NCBI RefSeq assembly: GCF_000485595.1
Contig: NW_014577398.1
Span: 69,346-133,345 of the forward strand
DNA: 64,000 nt
Direction of reading: 5' to 3'
From: Priapulus caudatus
Lineage: Eukaryota > Priapulida > Priapulimorpha > Priapulimorphida > Priapulidae
Shown here: positions 1 through 14,100 of the stretch, one piece after another
Position numbering within the stretch: the stretch's first letter is position 1
How the letters are laid out: each line of letters begins with the position of its first letter
Program-made: the position numbers and the translations under genes
Notes under the pieces: generated by a model
Databases searched by the model: none
Told to the model about the DNA's origin: nothing
What the model saw: only the letters and a program-made list of their open reading frames with translations

Positions 1-8
1 AAACATAC

Positions 9-551
9 CAGGTGGCCTAGATGCCAGTGTTGCCTTCTCAGTGACAACATGTGGCCCCTCTCCAATGTCATTCCTAGCGGCAACTCTATAATGATACTTC
101 GTACCCTCCACCAAGCCTGGTATCTTGCACGTCAATGTGGCTCCATCCACTACAGTGACCTGCTCCCACTTCTTTTTGTCCTCCAATGCCTTGTCAATGA
201 CATAGCCTGAAATAAAAATGAAACGATCACGAAAATCGTTATTATAAACTTTTCTCTAAACCATTACGATATCAATCGACACCTGTGCCCAAATTTATGT
301 ATTTCAAGGTAACTCAATATTCGTGAACAATGAGCCCGAACATGCAAACTAAAGATGCTGAGACAATTTAACGAATACGGTTTACCCGTATATAATTCAT
401 TATATCTGGTAATTATAATAACTAATAAACTAGCTATCAACTGTACCAGTAACAGGGCTTCCACCATCCTCTTCCGGCTCGCGCCAACGGATAACCATGC
501 TGTCAGCCAAGACATTGACCACCTTGAGATCGCGAGGTGCTAGTGGGTGAT
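9..551 (-). CDS. FN3 domain (two exons: 447-551, 9-206)
   Basis: The first exon starts with the linker [10 protein letters not shown] and ends at GGSPVTG. The second runs from GYVIDK to ASRPP and includes the F-strand motif [16 protein letters not shown]. The intron between them is phase 1 at the TG^GY position. The left exon ends with a GTATGT donor, so the next (3') exon lies outside the window. Confidence 0.88.
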
Positions 552-2072
552 CTGTATGATTAATGAGTGACCAAGCATAAACGAAAAAAAAAGATGTCTC
601 AATAAACAGTGCAGAACCGTTGTCCGACTGCAAACTATTTGTTAACAATACAGATACATACTGCGCATTTACATAATACAGATACATAAGTGTCGTATAT
701 ACATACGTATGTAAATTTTTCAAATAATATCTTTATAATTACATCTAGTTTTACACTGTATCATATACTAGCATTAAAAATATTATTAATAATTCAGCAT
801 GGTAGCTAAGAGCACAAAAATATAATATCAATGACTTTTTATAGAAACAATGTTTACTTTTCTCTCGGCTGCATACCTATGACAGTAACTTTGATGTCAA
901 CGTCCTTTCTTCCCAAGTCATTCTTCAGTCTTAGTTTGTAGCTTCCCATGTCATCCCGCCGGACCTCCTTCACAGTGAGCTTGGCGATCGAATGCTCATT
1001 TTCCATGAATGTTTCACGATCCTTCTAAACATTGCCAAGATATCGGGGATGGTCGCGCTGGGATTTCATGTACATTCACATACATTTACCACAGACATGT
1101 GAACATGCTGTTTGTCGCCCAATCAGTACACAACTGTAGCTTGTTGACATACGATGGATTTTCGGCATTATTTTCATCAACACCACACAATTTATTTATG
1201 TATGTATGTATTGTATGTATAAATATAACATATATTATAATTAATTTATTTTTCTATATAGAATGTGGAATTTCTTTTGACTCACCTTGAATGGTTGGTT
1301 GTTAAACATCCACTCGACCGACGGCGGCGGATTACCAGTGTAAGGAATGACAATATTCAGCGTTTCTCCTCCTCTCAGGACAATAGGTTCCAAATACTTG
1401 GCGTCAAGATCAACATCAGGAGGTGCTGCAAGAGGAACGGTTACTTTTAATAGCTGAGACCTCACATAGCAGCACACTCAAACACATAACGAGGTTGGCT
1501 GGTAATCGTACGTCAACAACAGCAGGTATTTGAACTAATTGAAATTATCCAACAATATTTATCCAAAATACTACGTTATTTTCGTTCAATCAACCACGGC
1601 TGCTAGTGTGCTTAAACTTGTGTGAGATTGTAGGAATCGTTCAAACAAGAACTGCTGCTAGTGTGTTTAAACTTGTGTTAGATTGTAGGAATTGCTCAAA
1701 GAAGAACTGCCATTAATGTTTAAACTTGTGTTAGATTGTAAGAATCGTTCAAACAAGAACTGCTGCTAGTGTGTTTAAACTTGTGTTAGATGTAGATTGT
1801 TACCTGGGCGCCTCTCAGCCTTGATGGCCTTCTTTGTCTGAAGAGGAACACTGGTGCCAATGCGGTTCAGAGCACAGACTCTGAAGTGGTAGTCGTGTCC
1901 CTCGTGCAGGTCTGGCACAATGTGGTTAGTTGCATCAGCCGGCAGGTTGCCAACATTTTGCCACGACCCATCTGCCTGATCCTGTGCATACGAAGCAGTT
2001 GATATAGCTCGAGTAGCTGACAAGGAATAACAGTCCGATCGATACAGATAATTAAAATGGATACACACAGCG

Positions 2073-2133
<61 letters not shown>

Positions 2134-5100
2134 TAAGTGCGTGTGTGCGTGGTTACCTGTTTTTCAATCGTGTAGCCAAGGAGCGGGGCACCATTGCAAT
2201 CGTCTGGTGCCTTCCAGCTCAGTGTCATCTGGTCTTCACGAACATCAGTGACCTTTAGGTCACGTGGTGGGTTTGGCTTATCTATAATGTACAGATGACA
2301 GTTACCATTATACTTATAGCGATAATAAAAAACGCATGAATGACTATAAGTAATAAACTTGCACGCACTAGCATGCATATATGGATATGATAACAACATT
2401 TTAAAACACCTTGAATAGTAATTTCCATTCCTAGGGGATGTTAATAATTTTACAAATGACAACATTTAATAAATTTGTTGGCCCGTATCTCTTTTGCTAT
2501 TCCTTTTAAAGGAGAACTTAGCAGATACTGCATGATAAAGATTTCATAAAGCACATATGTTATGCTATTTCTTCTAAATTGATGTTTATTCATAATTATT
2601 ATGTTAATTTTATTTCATGTATTGTGATTAACGTATACTTGCCTACAACATTGACAGGTATTTCAGCCGTATCTTCTCCTAGCTCGTTCTTAAGGGTCAC
2701 GGCATACTTGCCCAGGTCTCCTCTTTCTGTCTCGGGGATAGTGAGCACTGTCTTGTCCTCTTCTGTTACCATCTTCACCCTATTGCTTGCCTAAAGGACC
2801 AATAAAACGTACGTTTGATGTCATGGCAGGAAATAGGTGAGATTGGCATTGACTAGAGAGAGCTTTGTCATATATTTCTCAATAAAGCACACAACATAGA
2901 AACCTTCAGTGCAGACTGTTGCAAACTGTTAAATATTAGTGGCTTCGTGACCGATTGCATAATCTGTTACAATCAATAGACACACATACACTGTGTACAT
3001 GCACATAAACAAATAACAACCTATCAAGTTTATCACAGCGATATTCTAGAATTAGTCTAGTGGCAGAATTATTAAATACGGGACTCAGTTATAGGGAAAA
3101 ATGATTGCTTGTGTTGAATACTCCAAAGTTTAATGAACCTTTAATTACGAATTTAACGTACCTTAATTGGTTTGCCATCCTTTTTCCAGACAACATCAGG
3201 CATGGGGTTAGCACTGAAGGGAATCTCCAGTTCTAGCTGTTCTCCTGCGCATACCTCCACTCCGTCCTTGTATTGGTTCAGCAGCTCAATCTTCGGCGGT
3301 ACTAATCAACAAAAGTCAGCCGTGACGTAGAGAGAATTCACAGTGATACAACCTTACCGACACTTTTTGTGCATCTATGTACACATCTGCCCTCCTTTAC
3401 TATTACTAGCACTTGTCACTTAATGTCAGGGCATATAGCTACAGAAAGATTACAACTTTTTTTAGATTCCAACTTTAACACTCACACTCTAATTGAAAGT
3501 GCATCTATAAGAGTGTTTCTACCGTTATGTTTATCCACTCGCCATTAGCAGCACGTTTACAGCTCTCTGTCTTGCTGTCTGTCTGTCGATCATTTGGTTG
3601 GTCTGTCTGTCTGCCTGTCTGCCTGTCTGTCTGTCTGCCTGTCTGCCTGTCTGTCTGTCTGTCTGTCTGCCTGCCTGCCCATCTGTCCACCCATCTGATT
3701 TGTCTGCCTGTCTACATGTCAACACAGCATACATACTTTTTGGGCGCTTGCATTTGACCGGTTTCTCTGTCATCAGTGGCTCACTGGGTCCAATCTTATT
3801 AGTAGCAAAGATGCGGAAGTGATACTCATCTCCCTCAATCAGGTTCAGCACAGTGAATTTCAGAGATTTCGTTGCAGACACCTTCACCCACACTTTCGGC
3901 TCTTTGATGTTGTTCTTTTCAATGATATAGCCTACGAATGAACAAAACATGCTTACGAACGTGTACCGTGAAAATGCGCGATCTGTGTTTCAGCATCATT
4001 TACTCAATGACACACAGTCTGTGCATTTGAAGGAACCAACATTGTAGTTTAAGCTAGGTTAGTTTAATCTTTGCATAGATCACTGCTACATCCAGCTGAT
4101 AAATATTTTATACAGATATACACATATACACACGTGGAAAAACTATTAAATAAAAAACAGCGAAGGTTCTATGTTTGTCTACCTGCACGATTCTACTTCT
4201 ATATCCAGTGTCTTATATATAAACGTTTTTATGTTATGTAAAGCTTGTTACCAAATTTATGGACAAATATATTTCCAACGTTTGGCAACTATGAACAATA
4301 GGAACAGTTAGCAGCAGATCTAGAATTTCTGTGAGAGAAAGCACAATATCTCGTCTATCAAAATATTGTTACTGGTGGTGCATATAAATTAGATATAAAT
4401 GATTACCATTTGATTGGTATGCGCTAAGTTTTATAATAATAATGTTAACAGTAATGGTTGTCTGTCTGCATCTCACTGCTTATATATATATATGCGATCA
4501 ACACTTTTATTTTATTCTTTAATTTTTTTTTTCTTACTTTATTTTTTTTTGGTCATGCAATTCTTATTTGTTAATTTTTCTTTTTTTACGCCCACCGGAA
4601 ACCGTTGAGTAATTGTCAAGAATGACAGATCGACATAACCATATAGATAGATAGATAGATGCGGCGTGGGAGCAGCAAAATCAAGCACCAGTACTGCTTC
4701 CCTATGAAATTAATCTGCTCCTAACTATAACAACTCTACAACATTGAAAACCCACACACTCATATACACAGTTCAAATGTAGCATCACACATGTTATACT
4801 GTAAAACAGTTAAAAACAAACATGCCAAAATAAATATAATAAGAAATAAGAAAAACAACAAAAAACAACAAAAGATTCCAAAAGAAACTGCATGTGCACG
4901 GTAAAACATGTACAGAAAATTACGGTAATGAAAACATACAGAAAAATATAGAAACGGGCACGAACGATCGACCAACGATCACAATAATAATAATTATTCA
5001 CAGTAGAGAATATTAGCCATCACACCTCTTATTGATATAAATTAGAATCAGAATCAGAAACGGAAACAGGCAACCTGTTCAGAAAATAGTGAAGAAACTC

Positions 5101-8100
5101 CTGATTAGCAATTCAATCAAGACACACACACCATAAAATAGGTAGATTTCAAGACAAGGAAAGGAGTAGAGATTCAGGTTCTAAATTTATCAAATCACAC
5201 CTATAGTATTTTGGCTTCAGTGGTTTTTGGGAGGTTTGGGGTTCATGACAGAACTTGCAATCAGCCAAAAAAGGATATAAATAAATAAAATCAAGATAAA
5301 AAATTTGCATAATAAAATAAAAAACGAATAAAAGCAAAAATCATCAATATAAATAAAATATTGTTTTACCACTGCAAAAATTACTGTACGTGGCACACTG
5401 CTATAATATATTATACCACCATCAAAAATAAGCAATATCATTACCAGTCCACAAAACACAGCTTTGTTTAAAATTTCACTGCAAAATCTAGTGTAAAAAT
5501 ACAAATGAAATAAATGACACCTGTTGGGGGCTTCAAGGTTATAATGACTTTATATTAAATTAAAGATGACAACTGGAGATATGATATGCCCAAGTTTGCA
5601 ATAACAGCAACTGAGACATTGCCTCTAGTTGCTTCATAATGGTCATTATGGGCCCTTGCTAAAAAGTATTATCAGTAATGAAGATACGCATATAAAAAAC
5701 TGCGTAAAAAAAAAAAAATCTGCTTAAAATTTTAACTTAAACCTGCTTAAATTCTAAAAACCTTTAACAGTGTGCCAAAATAAAGACATAGAATAGTACA
5801 CGTTCAGCGCATTTTCTGGAAATCTATAGCCAAATGACTTTTCCTTGAACTATATAAGGAATAAACTTGAAACTATGAAAGACGTGAGAAAATGCAAAGA
5901 ATCGACTGCACAACAATGCAGATATTATCGAATTTCGCAAAAAATGGCAGGATATTCTTCCACCTCAAACACGCATTTTCTCCTGTATATGTTTGCGGGA
6001 CCGCAATAATGTTGGTGTAATCACGACATGATTATAAATGACAAAATATTAATGAAACATTCCATGTATATGAACATTTTATGCTGTCCAGGTCAACAGC
6101 ACATGCATCATACGAAGCAAGAAGCCTTCGCAGAGCAAAGCAAAATTCACACACACACACACAGAAGCGCCAAAGTATAGAGTCAGGAGTGCCGCAGTAA
6201 AAAGTTTAGCACATTCTGGTCAGCTCTGGATAAAGACATTGTTTTTTACCCGCCAGCAGTCATCCTATACCTCACCTTCAATGGCCGGAATGATTCTTTC
6301 GCCTAAAAAGTCACCACAGCATTTCACAACACAATAACATATTATTCATAATACTCTGCCCGTACCCCACATTGCATCACCGCGCATGCCTACGGGTATG
6401 TGCTGACACTGTCATCGTGAGAAGGGAGATGTGATTTTTGATAATATGATACTTGTGTGTTGATTGTAATCTAATTGTAATGTAATAAATCTTATACAGG
6501 GGTATTCTGATAAGTGAGTAAGTACATAACGTCTATCATTTGTCATGATTGGGAAATATAATGAGTGTCTCCTAATTCTCTGTAAGTCAAGTAAGTCAAT
6601 ATAACATGTGATCTGTGAATGATTGGAGCCAATTCAATGTTTTCAACCAATATGTCAATAGAGATGCAGTGGAATGTATTTTCTGTGCTTTACCATCAAG
6701 TATATTTGATTAGCATAACTGAATGTGTTCAGAGTTCAGTACCTTTATCACTGACTGAATATTAATTTCTCATTTCAGATTGTCTGTAGTAAGAAGCTTC
6801 AGCTAGTACATGGCCTTTTTCATGGTTAACATGCATGTCATAATCTCGTGATCGAATGCTTAATTTCTTAAATTAGTCATGCGTGTCCCTTTCGTATTTT
6901 GATAAGATTTTGTCAGGATACCATAATAGCATGTGAAAAATTGACCAATTTTTAGGCCTTGATGGCCTAGTTAAAACCATCTTGACAAATATTGATGTGC
7001 ACTGTGAGGTTGGTACAGGTATATGAAATAGACTATATACTAATCTATAAGTTTAAATAATAAACTCGAATAGATCACAAAGAACTATATGCAAGTTTAT
7101 TATTTAGGTTTACACAGACTATATTAAAGACGCAGTATACGGGTAATAAAAGTTACCAAGTTAGCAACAGCTACACTTACAGTTTAAGTTTTTATGTATA
7201 GTAGAGTTTCACACTGCAATTACGGAACTCATGCTTCTATACCAAAAGATCATCAAAACAGAACAACGGACACAAAAACCTCTAGAATAAACACTACGTT
7301 TTAATGTAAAAGCAAATTATAGATTTTCTTCCAATTTACTTTTACATCGATAGATCACACATGGGCTATACAGTGATAACCTTGTGTTTCCACCACTCTG
7401 AGACCGATGTGCAGTAACTAACAACATATTGCGAAATATAACAGCTAAAATGAAATCTCATATTAAAACATGGAATGAAAATGTTTAACATTTCAAAGCA
7501 TTCAATCATGATCATTTCTTGATTCTTCGCAATTATCACATATAATCTTAACAAATAAAAACAGATGAGAAACGGCAGTAACAGATGGGCACGGAAATAA
7601 AATGAGGACGAAGTGGCAGAGGAAGCGCGAAGAGAGAGGAAGGTGAAAATAAACACATGGCCAACGATGGCTGCATGACTGTGTTACCTGTGATGTCAGT
7701 TCCTCCATCATCAACTGGAGGTTCCCAAGAGATTGTAACGTTGTCAGCCTGCACGTCTAGAATTTGCAAGTTCCTTGGCTTCTTGGGCACATCTGTAACA
7801 TACGTATTCATTATTAGTCCCCAAATCTTATAACTGTAAGCATAACAACATAAAAAGATTAGCACTCGATTAGCATGGCTAATAATGTTTGCTATAAATT
7901 CCGGAGGGTTACTGGATTCTGTCCTGATAAAATGACAAACATCATTGCATAGTTAAACATCGTAAAACATAGCAAAACATGATAAACATCATTGCATAGT
8001 TAAACATCGTAAAACATAGCAAAACATGATAAACATCATTGCATAGTTAAACATCGTAAAACATTATAGATCAGGATGCAGCAAGCAAACAAATGTAATG

Positions 8101-11100
8101 TTTGCTCTAGATGATTATGTCACACAGACTTTCAATTCGGGCTGAAAAATTCCTAAAAATATGATTTATTCTTCAGTTTTTGTTTTAAAGCTGTAACTAA
8201 AAAGTGTAAATAAGTGACCCCCCCCCACATCTTATGTGTGCTGAATGTTGGTATAAGTCTGAAGTGTGGCTAATCGTATTCAGTATCCTGCTTGATACAT
8301 ATTAGCTACCAAGGTACATAGGGCAGATGAGTCTAACTACATGTGTTATCCTATATTGATGTTTTAATATATTTGCTGCCAGGTGAGTCAGGCAGTACAG
8401 AAGTCCATTGTGCGTGAAAGATTCAGGGCGCGGGGGGCGCGGGCGCGGCGGCCCGGCCCGGCGGGGCGCGGGCCGGCCGGGCGGGGCGGCCGGGCGCGGC
8501 GCGGGCCGGCGCGCGCGCCCCGGGCGGCCGGGGGGCAGAGCGCGACAATGGGAGAGGTACACAATAAAGATAAGATGACATGGACAGAGAGACGATGTCT
8601 TAATGTCATGTCATCGGTAAATAGGCTAATCCATAGTTATCGAGTCCTTGTAGTAACTTTTTCTAAAATGTAGTTTGGTCATATTTTGTTCATGTTTACT
8701 CAATACAGTTATGTAGACGTACACTAATGCATTTGGACATCAATTCATGTTTCTACCGATAACACTTTTTGTTTTATGGTGACTTAATGATTGAATGATT
8801 AGAATTTGTGCATAATCCAAGTGAAATACTGCTGTATATAATGACTGGCATTATCGTTAAAAATGTTACTTGAAGACACGCTGTGACATTAAACATAATA
8901 AGATAACATACAATAACTATTGCAGTCCTTTCTCGTATCCAAGATAATTATGCATGTTAAGATGATAGGTTACACTGCAACATCATATATGCAGGACTCT
9001 GCCAGCTAACAAGCTAAAGTGGATATGGCATGAATAACACCTACACTTATTTGATCTACATGATTTGATTGTTTTTAATTAACTGACAGAACATTTTCGT
9101 ATTGCGTAATGCAATAAGCGTCTAATGACAACATGAAACTGTTATTGAGAATCTAATTCTTTGCTTATATCTGTTTGACACATTACAGACAAACCAGAAG
9201 CACCTAAAGAGGTGAGAGCACGTGACGTGAGCGTCTCATGAGGCCGTAGCTGGAGTGGGATAACGAGCCGATGATGGTGGAGTTGAGATCTGGACTTTGT
9301 TGTTGAGATCTGTGATGAGAGGAAGCACCTGGCCAGGTAAGGTGATCAGTGCTTCCACTGCAGGTAAGTGATCAGTGCTTACTGGCAGGTAAGTGATCAG
9401 TGCTTCACCTGGCAGGTAAGTGATCAGTGCTTCACCTGGCAGGTAAGTGATCAGTGCTTCACCTGGCAGGTAAGTGGCTGGTGGGGCTTCAATCGCTTGC
9501 CATAATAATTTCTCTCACATTATTACAAATTGTAATTATGTGTCGTGACTAAAAATGTCAAACTTTAACTCTTATTGACTATTTTTTCTATTTTTTATTA
9601 ACTCTATTCTTATATTAATTCTATCATTTTTCTTAATGATGTTATTTCAGGTGGAAAAAGGTGGCCAAAACAAAGGACAAGAGCGTTACAGTGCCTAACC
9701 TCAAAGAAGACCAGAGTACAAGGTCCAGAGTCTCTGCAGAGAATGAAGTGGAACGCGTTCCAGCCAAGATGTTACCAAATCATTTATTGCCAGGATAAAC
9801 ATGTAAGCATGATTTATAATTTGGCCGTATTACAGAACTCTTACAGTTTAGAAAGAAGACAATTAAGATATAATAATTTCTTTTCGTGAATTGCAATCGT
9901 AGAGAGGTGCTTTACAATAACGCAGTAAGTTTATAAATTATTTTTCCATCTGGTCATACCATTATTCAACCTATACTATAGGTATAATGGTCATTGCTGT
10001 TTATTTAGCGCTTCCACTACAAAGAAACTGTGATCCAGTACTGTACTCTTCTAAATAGTATGCTTGATCATACGTTATTCATAAGTATTGTTTTCTTCAT
10101 GAAATCTCTGTGTTTACTACTTCAACTTATGAGTGCACCTGAACTGAGATTGGAGACAAATACAAGGATGGCTTAATGTAAAGGCGGACAGAGCCTATCA
10201 GAGTTAGAGATCGGCCATACAGAGCCATACCTGGCACCTAAGTCACCTGGCTGTTCAATGGCAAGCCAATCAAGGATCACAAGAAACAAATGTAATGTTT
10301 TGGCTAGATTAAGTTATGTGGCTAAAACTCACATTGACAGTCAAGACCTAGGTTTGCAGGCACTTCGTTAGACTGTTCACTTGTCGAGAACTGTATTTAA
10401 ACCTTTTGCGAAAATGCTGTTATAAACTTGTACAGAGCAGTCAGGCGACTAGCAGGCTTAATGCATAGTGGGTGAAAAATGTATAAAGCCTACCCTTTGG
10501 CCTGTATGTTTTATAACCTACGCAGCTGTATAGCAAAACTGTCCTCCTGTATGCTTATTGCAGTTCCTCTTGATTTCAGTCCCAGTATTTGTAGCATCTG
10601 GTGACACACAAGATATCTAGACAAGGTCATATCAAGCAGCCCATTAATGTATGGCAATATATTTTGCAGTGTAGACCCTGATAGTAAAAACGGAGTCAGC
10701 ACAACTGAGTTAAGTCTACTTTTGTGACGTTCATACACATTAATGTTTTCATGTATTGCTGGCAGGTGAGTCAGGCAGTAGAAGTCATCGTGACCGTGAA
10801 AGATTCCACCAGGGCCGACGACAAGGGAGAGTCACCAATAAAGATTAAGAATGACATGGAGAGGAGACGATGTCTGTTAATGTCAATGTCATCGGTAAGT
10901 TACTAAAGCACATTGATGTTGACTCCTTGCTTATATACGAGTGTGTTTGTAATCTTAAACAACTAGTTTGTCATACATTGTCGTTGTTCCTACACCAATG
11001 TATAGAATATTATTCTATTTAAANNNNNNNNNNNNNNNNNNNNNNNNNCAGAGGTTACATGGACCAAGGATGAAAGCCCCTGAAGGTAGTGTATGAAATT

Positions 11101-14100
11101 CTAGATCATACATGAAAATCCACTTTTAAATTTACAATTATTTCTATATATGTATATGATAGTGTCTACCATTAGAACATGATTATGTCTTGTGATTTGA
11201 TAATGATTCCTTTGTATATAACGTAGTGTCTCATTCTAAGTTTATATACATAATGTGATAGTGTATGCTTGTAAAGCCTCAGCTTTGTTATTTTGAAATG
11301 TTCACATATTGTGTAAACATGTATGCCTGATGCTAATGCTAATAATATTTTTTCTGTAAGTGACATTAGTAACCGCTATCGACAATAATCGATTACTTCA
11401 TTGGCTTTTTTATTCAGCCTTGCGCGAAGAACTTGAAGATTGTAAATAAGATGATGAACAACTGTTACGCTGGATTGTGGCCTAAGGAGACCTGACAAAG
11501 GAGAATAAACTAAAGTGCAAAAATGAGTTAGGAGAAGACAGCTGCATCTGTAAGCCATCACTTACTAGGTATGTGCCTCTTGTGTTTTACACTACTCTGC
11601 TTTGTCTATATACACGTGTGTGTACACTATCAGGCTTAAGAGTTGGGAATTAATGCTTATTCAGGGGCGTGAATAATGCCAAATAATTTTGTCAATAATA
11701 TCAATAATGTCATTAATTTTGTCATAAATAATTTGTCATTATTCACCCCTGGTATATATATGTAGATAGTTTAGGAATAATTATCTGAAAGATAATTCGA
11801 CTGTAAGTAATGTGGGAAATGTTTTTTCTGCAGATAAGCCAACGAAAGTAAAGGATTTTGATAGTAACGGATGTTACTAATAAATCTGTTCTCCTCAAGT
11901 GGAAAAGCCAGAGGATGATGGAGGAATAGTATTACAGGTTATGCCTTTTCTGATGTGACAACCCAAAACATTTTAATTATGAAGTCATACTACTAACATA
12001 TATAGTATTGTACATAGTTATGTCATCTTAATAGTTAGATGCTTTTTAGTCTCACTTGAAATAATTCAATGTACTTTTAGATATGTGACCAAATTAAACA
12101 AATTGTTTATAAAAATATGTGATGATATGATACACCATATGTGCCTGTGTGTTATACAATCTTGGGTTTATGTTCCCTTGATATTTCCCACAGGTACATG
12201 TTGCTATTTATTAATTAAATGAGCATTTCTATACATGTATAGGCATTTCGTTTAATTCATAAAACATGACAGTCTTGAGGTTGATATCATGGTGCTTATA
12301 TCTGACATGATCAGACATGTAACATCTGTGTGACATTCAGTTTTGCTTTGTCACTACGTTGTTGAGAAGAAAGAAGTGAATGCAACTGCATGGGTTAGGA
12401 TTACGATGCCCAAGGACTCCAGAGCTCGCTACAGAGACAGAGATGAAGTTTTACAGTGCTGACTGGCTTGAAGCATCATGAGTTCCTCTTCCGTGAAGTG
12501 CCAGAGGAACAAATTGGAGGAGTGACCCATTGGGAGACTAAAGACGGCAACTATCACAAGAAACCACAGGCTAGGACGTTTTTTGCTACTATATTGCTAT
12601 TTAGAATATTGCCATTTTGGTGCCAAAGCTGCTTGGTATGATCATGTTTTCTAACCAATGGTATATTTGTCTAAATTATCACTGTTACTAAGCGTGACAT
12701 CAATGTCCCATCTTTCCTGCTGAAAAGGAATTCTATTTTCCATTAATATGCTGTAATAATGTGATATATATTTCTCCTTCACGCAGCACCTCCAAATTGA
12801 CTTGCCTGAGGACATGAAAAAAGGAGTTTACTTCCATGGAGGAGACACACTAGCTCTTGGAGATTCCCTTCACTTCCTACCCACTCCAGAAGTTACCTGG
12901 TTTTAGGATGATAAACAATGAACGGTATATATATAGTTTGGTCTTTCGATATGGCAATGTGGAAATTGTTAGTGCTGCTGAGATATGTCATTCAGGACAT
13001 AAAGTTTAAGCTAACATTAATTAATGTTTAATTTTTCCTGTTTAGCCTGACAAGCGAATAAGATAGATGTTCTTGAGGACAGACGCGTTTGTCTATTGAC
13101 CACGATGGCTGTGAGCAGAGGACATGCGGGACAATACAAGCTGAAGGTGAAGAATGACCTTGGTGAAGATACTGTCAACATCCCTGTCACTGTCATTGGT
13201 AAGCGATTATATTCATGGAATGAACTCTGTAATGATTGAATGATGATTTATTCAAGTTTTACTACGTTTTGACGATGCTATTCTAGTTTTCTATATTACG
13301 ATATTAATGGATGTTTTATCGTGTTTTATATGTTTTACGATGCTTTAACTATGCAATGATGTTTATCGTGTTTTATAATGTTTTACGATGTTTAACTATG
13401 CAATGATGTTTATCGTGTTTTATAATGTTTTACGATGTTTAACTATGCAATGATGTTTATCGTGTTTTATAATGTTTTACGATGTTTAACTATGCAATGA
13501 TGTTTATCATGTTTTGCTATGTTTTACGATGTTTAACTATGCAATGATGTTTATCATGTTTTTGCTATGTTTTACGATGTTTAACTATGCAATGATGTTT
13601 ATCATGCTTTTGCTATGTTTTACGATGTTTACTATGCAATGATGTTTATCATGTTCTGCTATTGGCTTGCCATTGAACAGCCAGGTGACTTCAGGTGCAG
13701 GAATGGCTCTGTATGGGATCTCTAACTTGATGGGCTGTCCTGCCTTTACAGTTAAACCATCCTTGTATTTGTCTCCAACCTTCAGTTCAGGGGCAGCTAC
13801 AGGAAGAAAGTTCAATTTAAATTAGAAAGACCTTTAATGTATGATATCATTAATGAACAACAGCTGCTTGTTTTGAGTAATAGCAAGATAAGAGGATAGC
13901 AATGTCTTCTCTTGCTAGTCGCTAGTTAGGGGTCGTTCACAATTATTTAATTCCTTATACACATTTATAACATTTTCACAAGCGTACAAACCGTACGCTG
14001 GGGGGATGCCCGCCGTACGCTTTCACCATTCCAAAAAAATGTTGATTCATTTCCCGCGCCGCGCGCGCATTCTCACGCTGCTACGCGCCGAGCCCCGCAC

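Larger units (their letters stand above)
8085..13225 (+). pseudogene. inverted, indel-ridden copy of the 16.0-24.4 kb titin-like exons
   Basis: Read on the plus strand, this region carries in order broken copies of minus-strand exons: Ig C-half 8385-8602 (copy of 23999-24130), FN3 halves 9188-9336 and 9652-9800, Ig halves 10141-10292 and 10766-10894, and after the N run Ig 11049-11082 and 11418-11566, FN3 11835-11940 and 12357-12575, Ig 12788-12924 and 13050-13199. Introns match as well as exons. Nearly every exon has one- or two-base losses that break the frame. It is not a usable coding copy; sequencing error in a misplaced haplotype segment explains the indels more simply than decay. Confidence 0.85.

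Noticed and set aside
2057-2258. Cys-Val repeat peptides over the TG tract
   Set aside because: Direct translation of a microsatellite.
3527-3757. Long open frames through the CTGT repeat on both strands
   Set aside because: A tetranucleotide repeat gives open frames in several phases; the peptide is pure repeat and has no splice or domain context beyond the FN3 exon at 3737.
7936-8062. Evenly spaced repeats suggestive of a CRISPR array
   Set aside because: The 47-bp units are directly contiguous without unique spacers, and the context is an animal intron.
8302-8673. Arginine/proline/glycine-rich frames over the G/C block on both strands
   Set aside because: They follow from a sequence with almost no A or T, inside a copied Ig exon; no conserved protein is implied.
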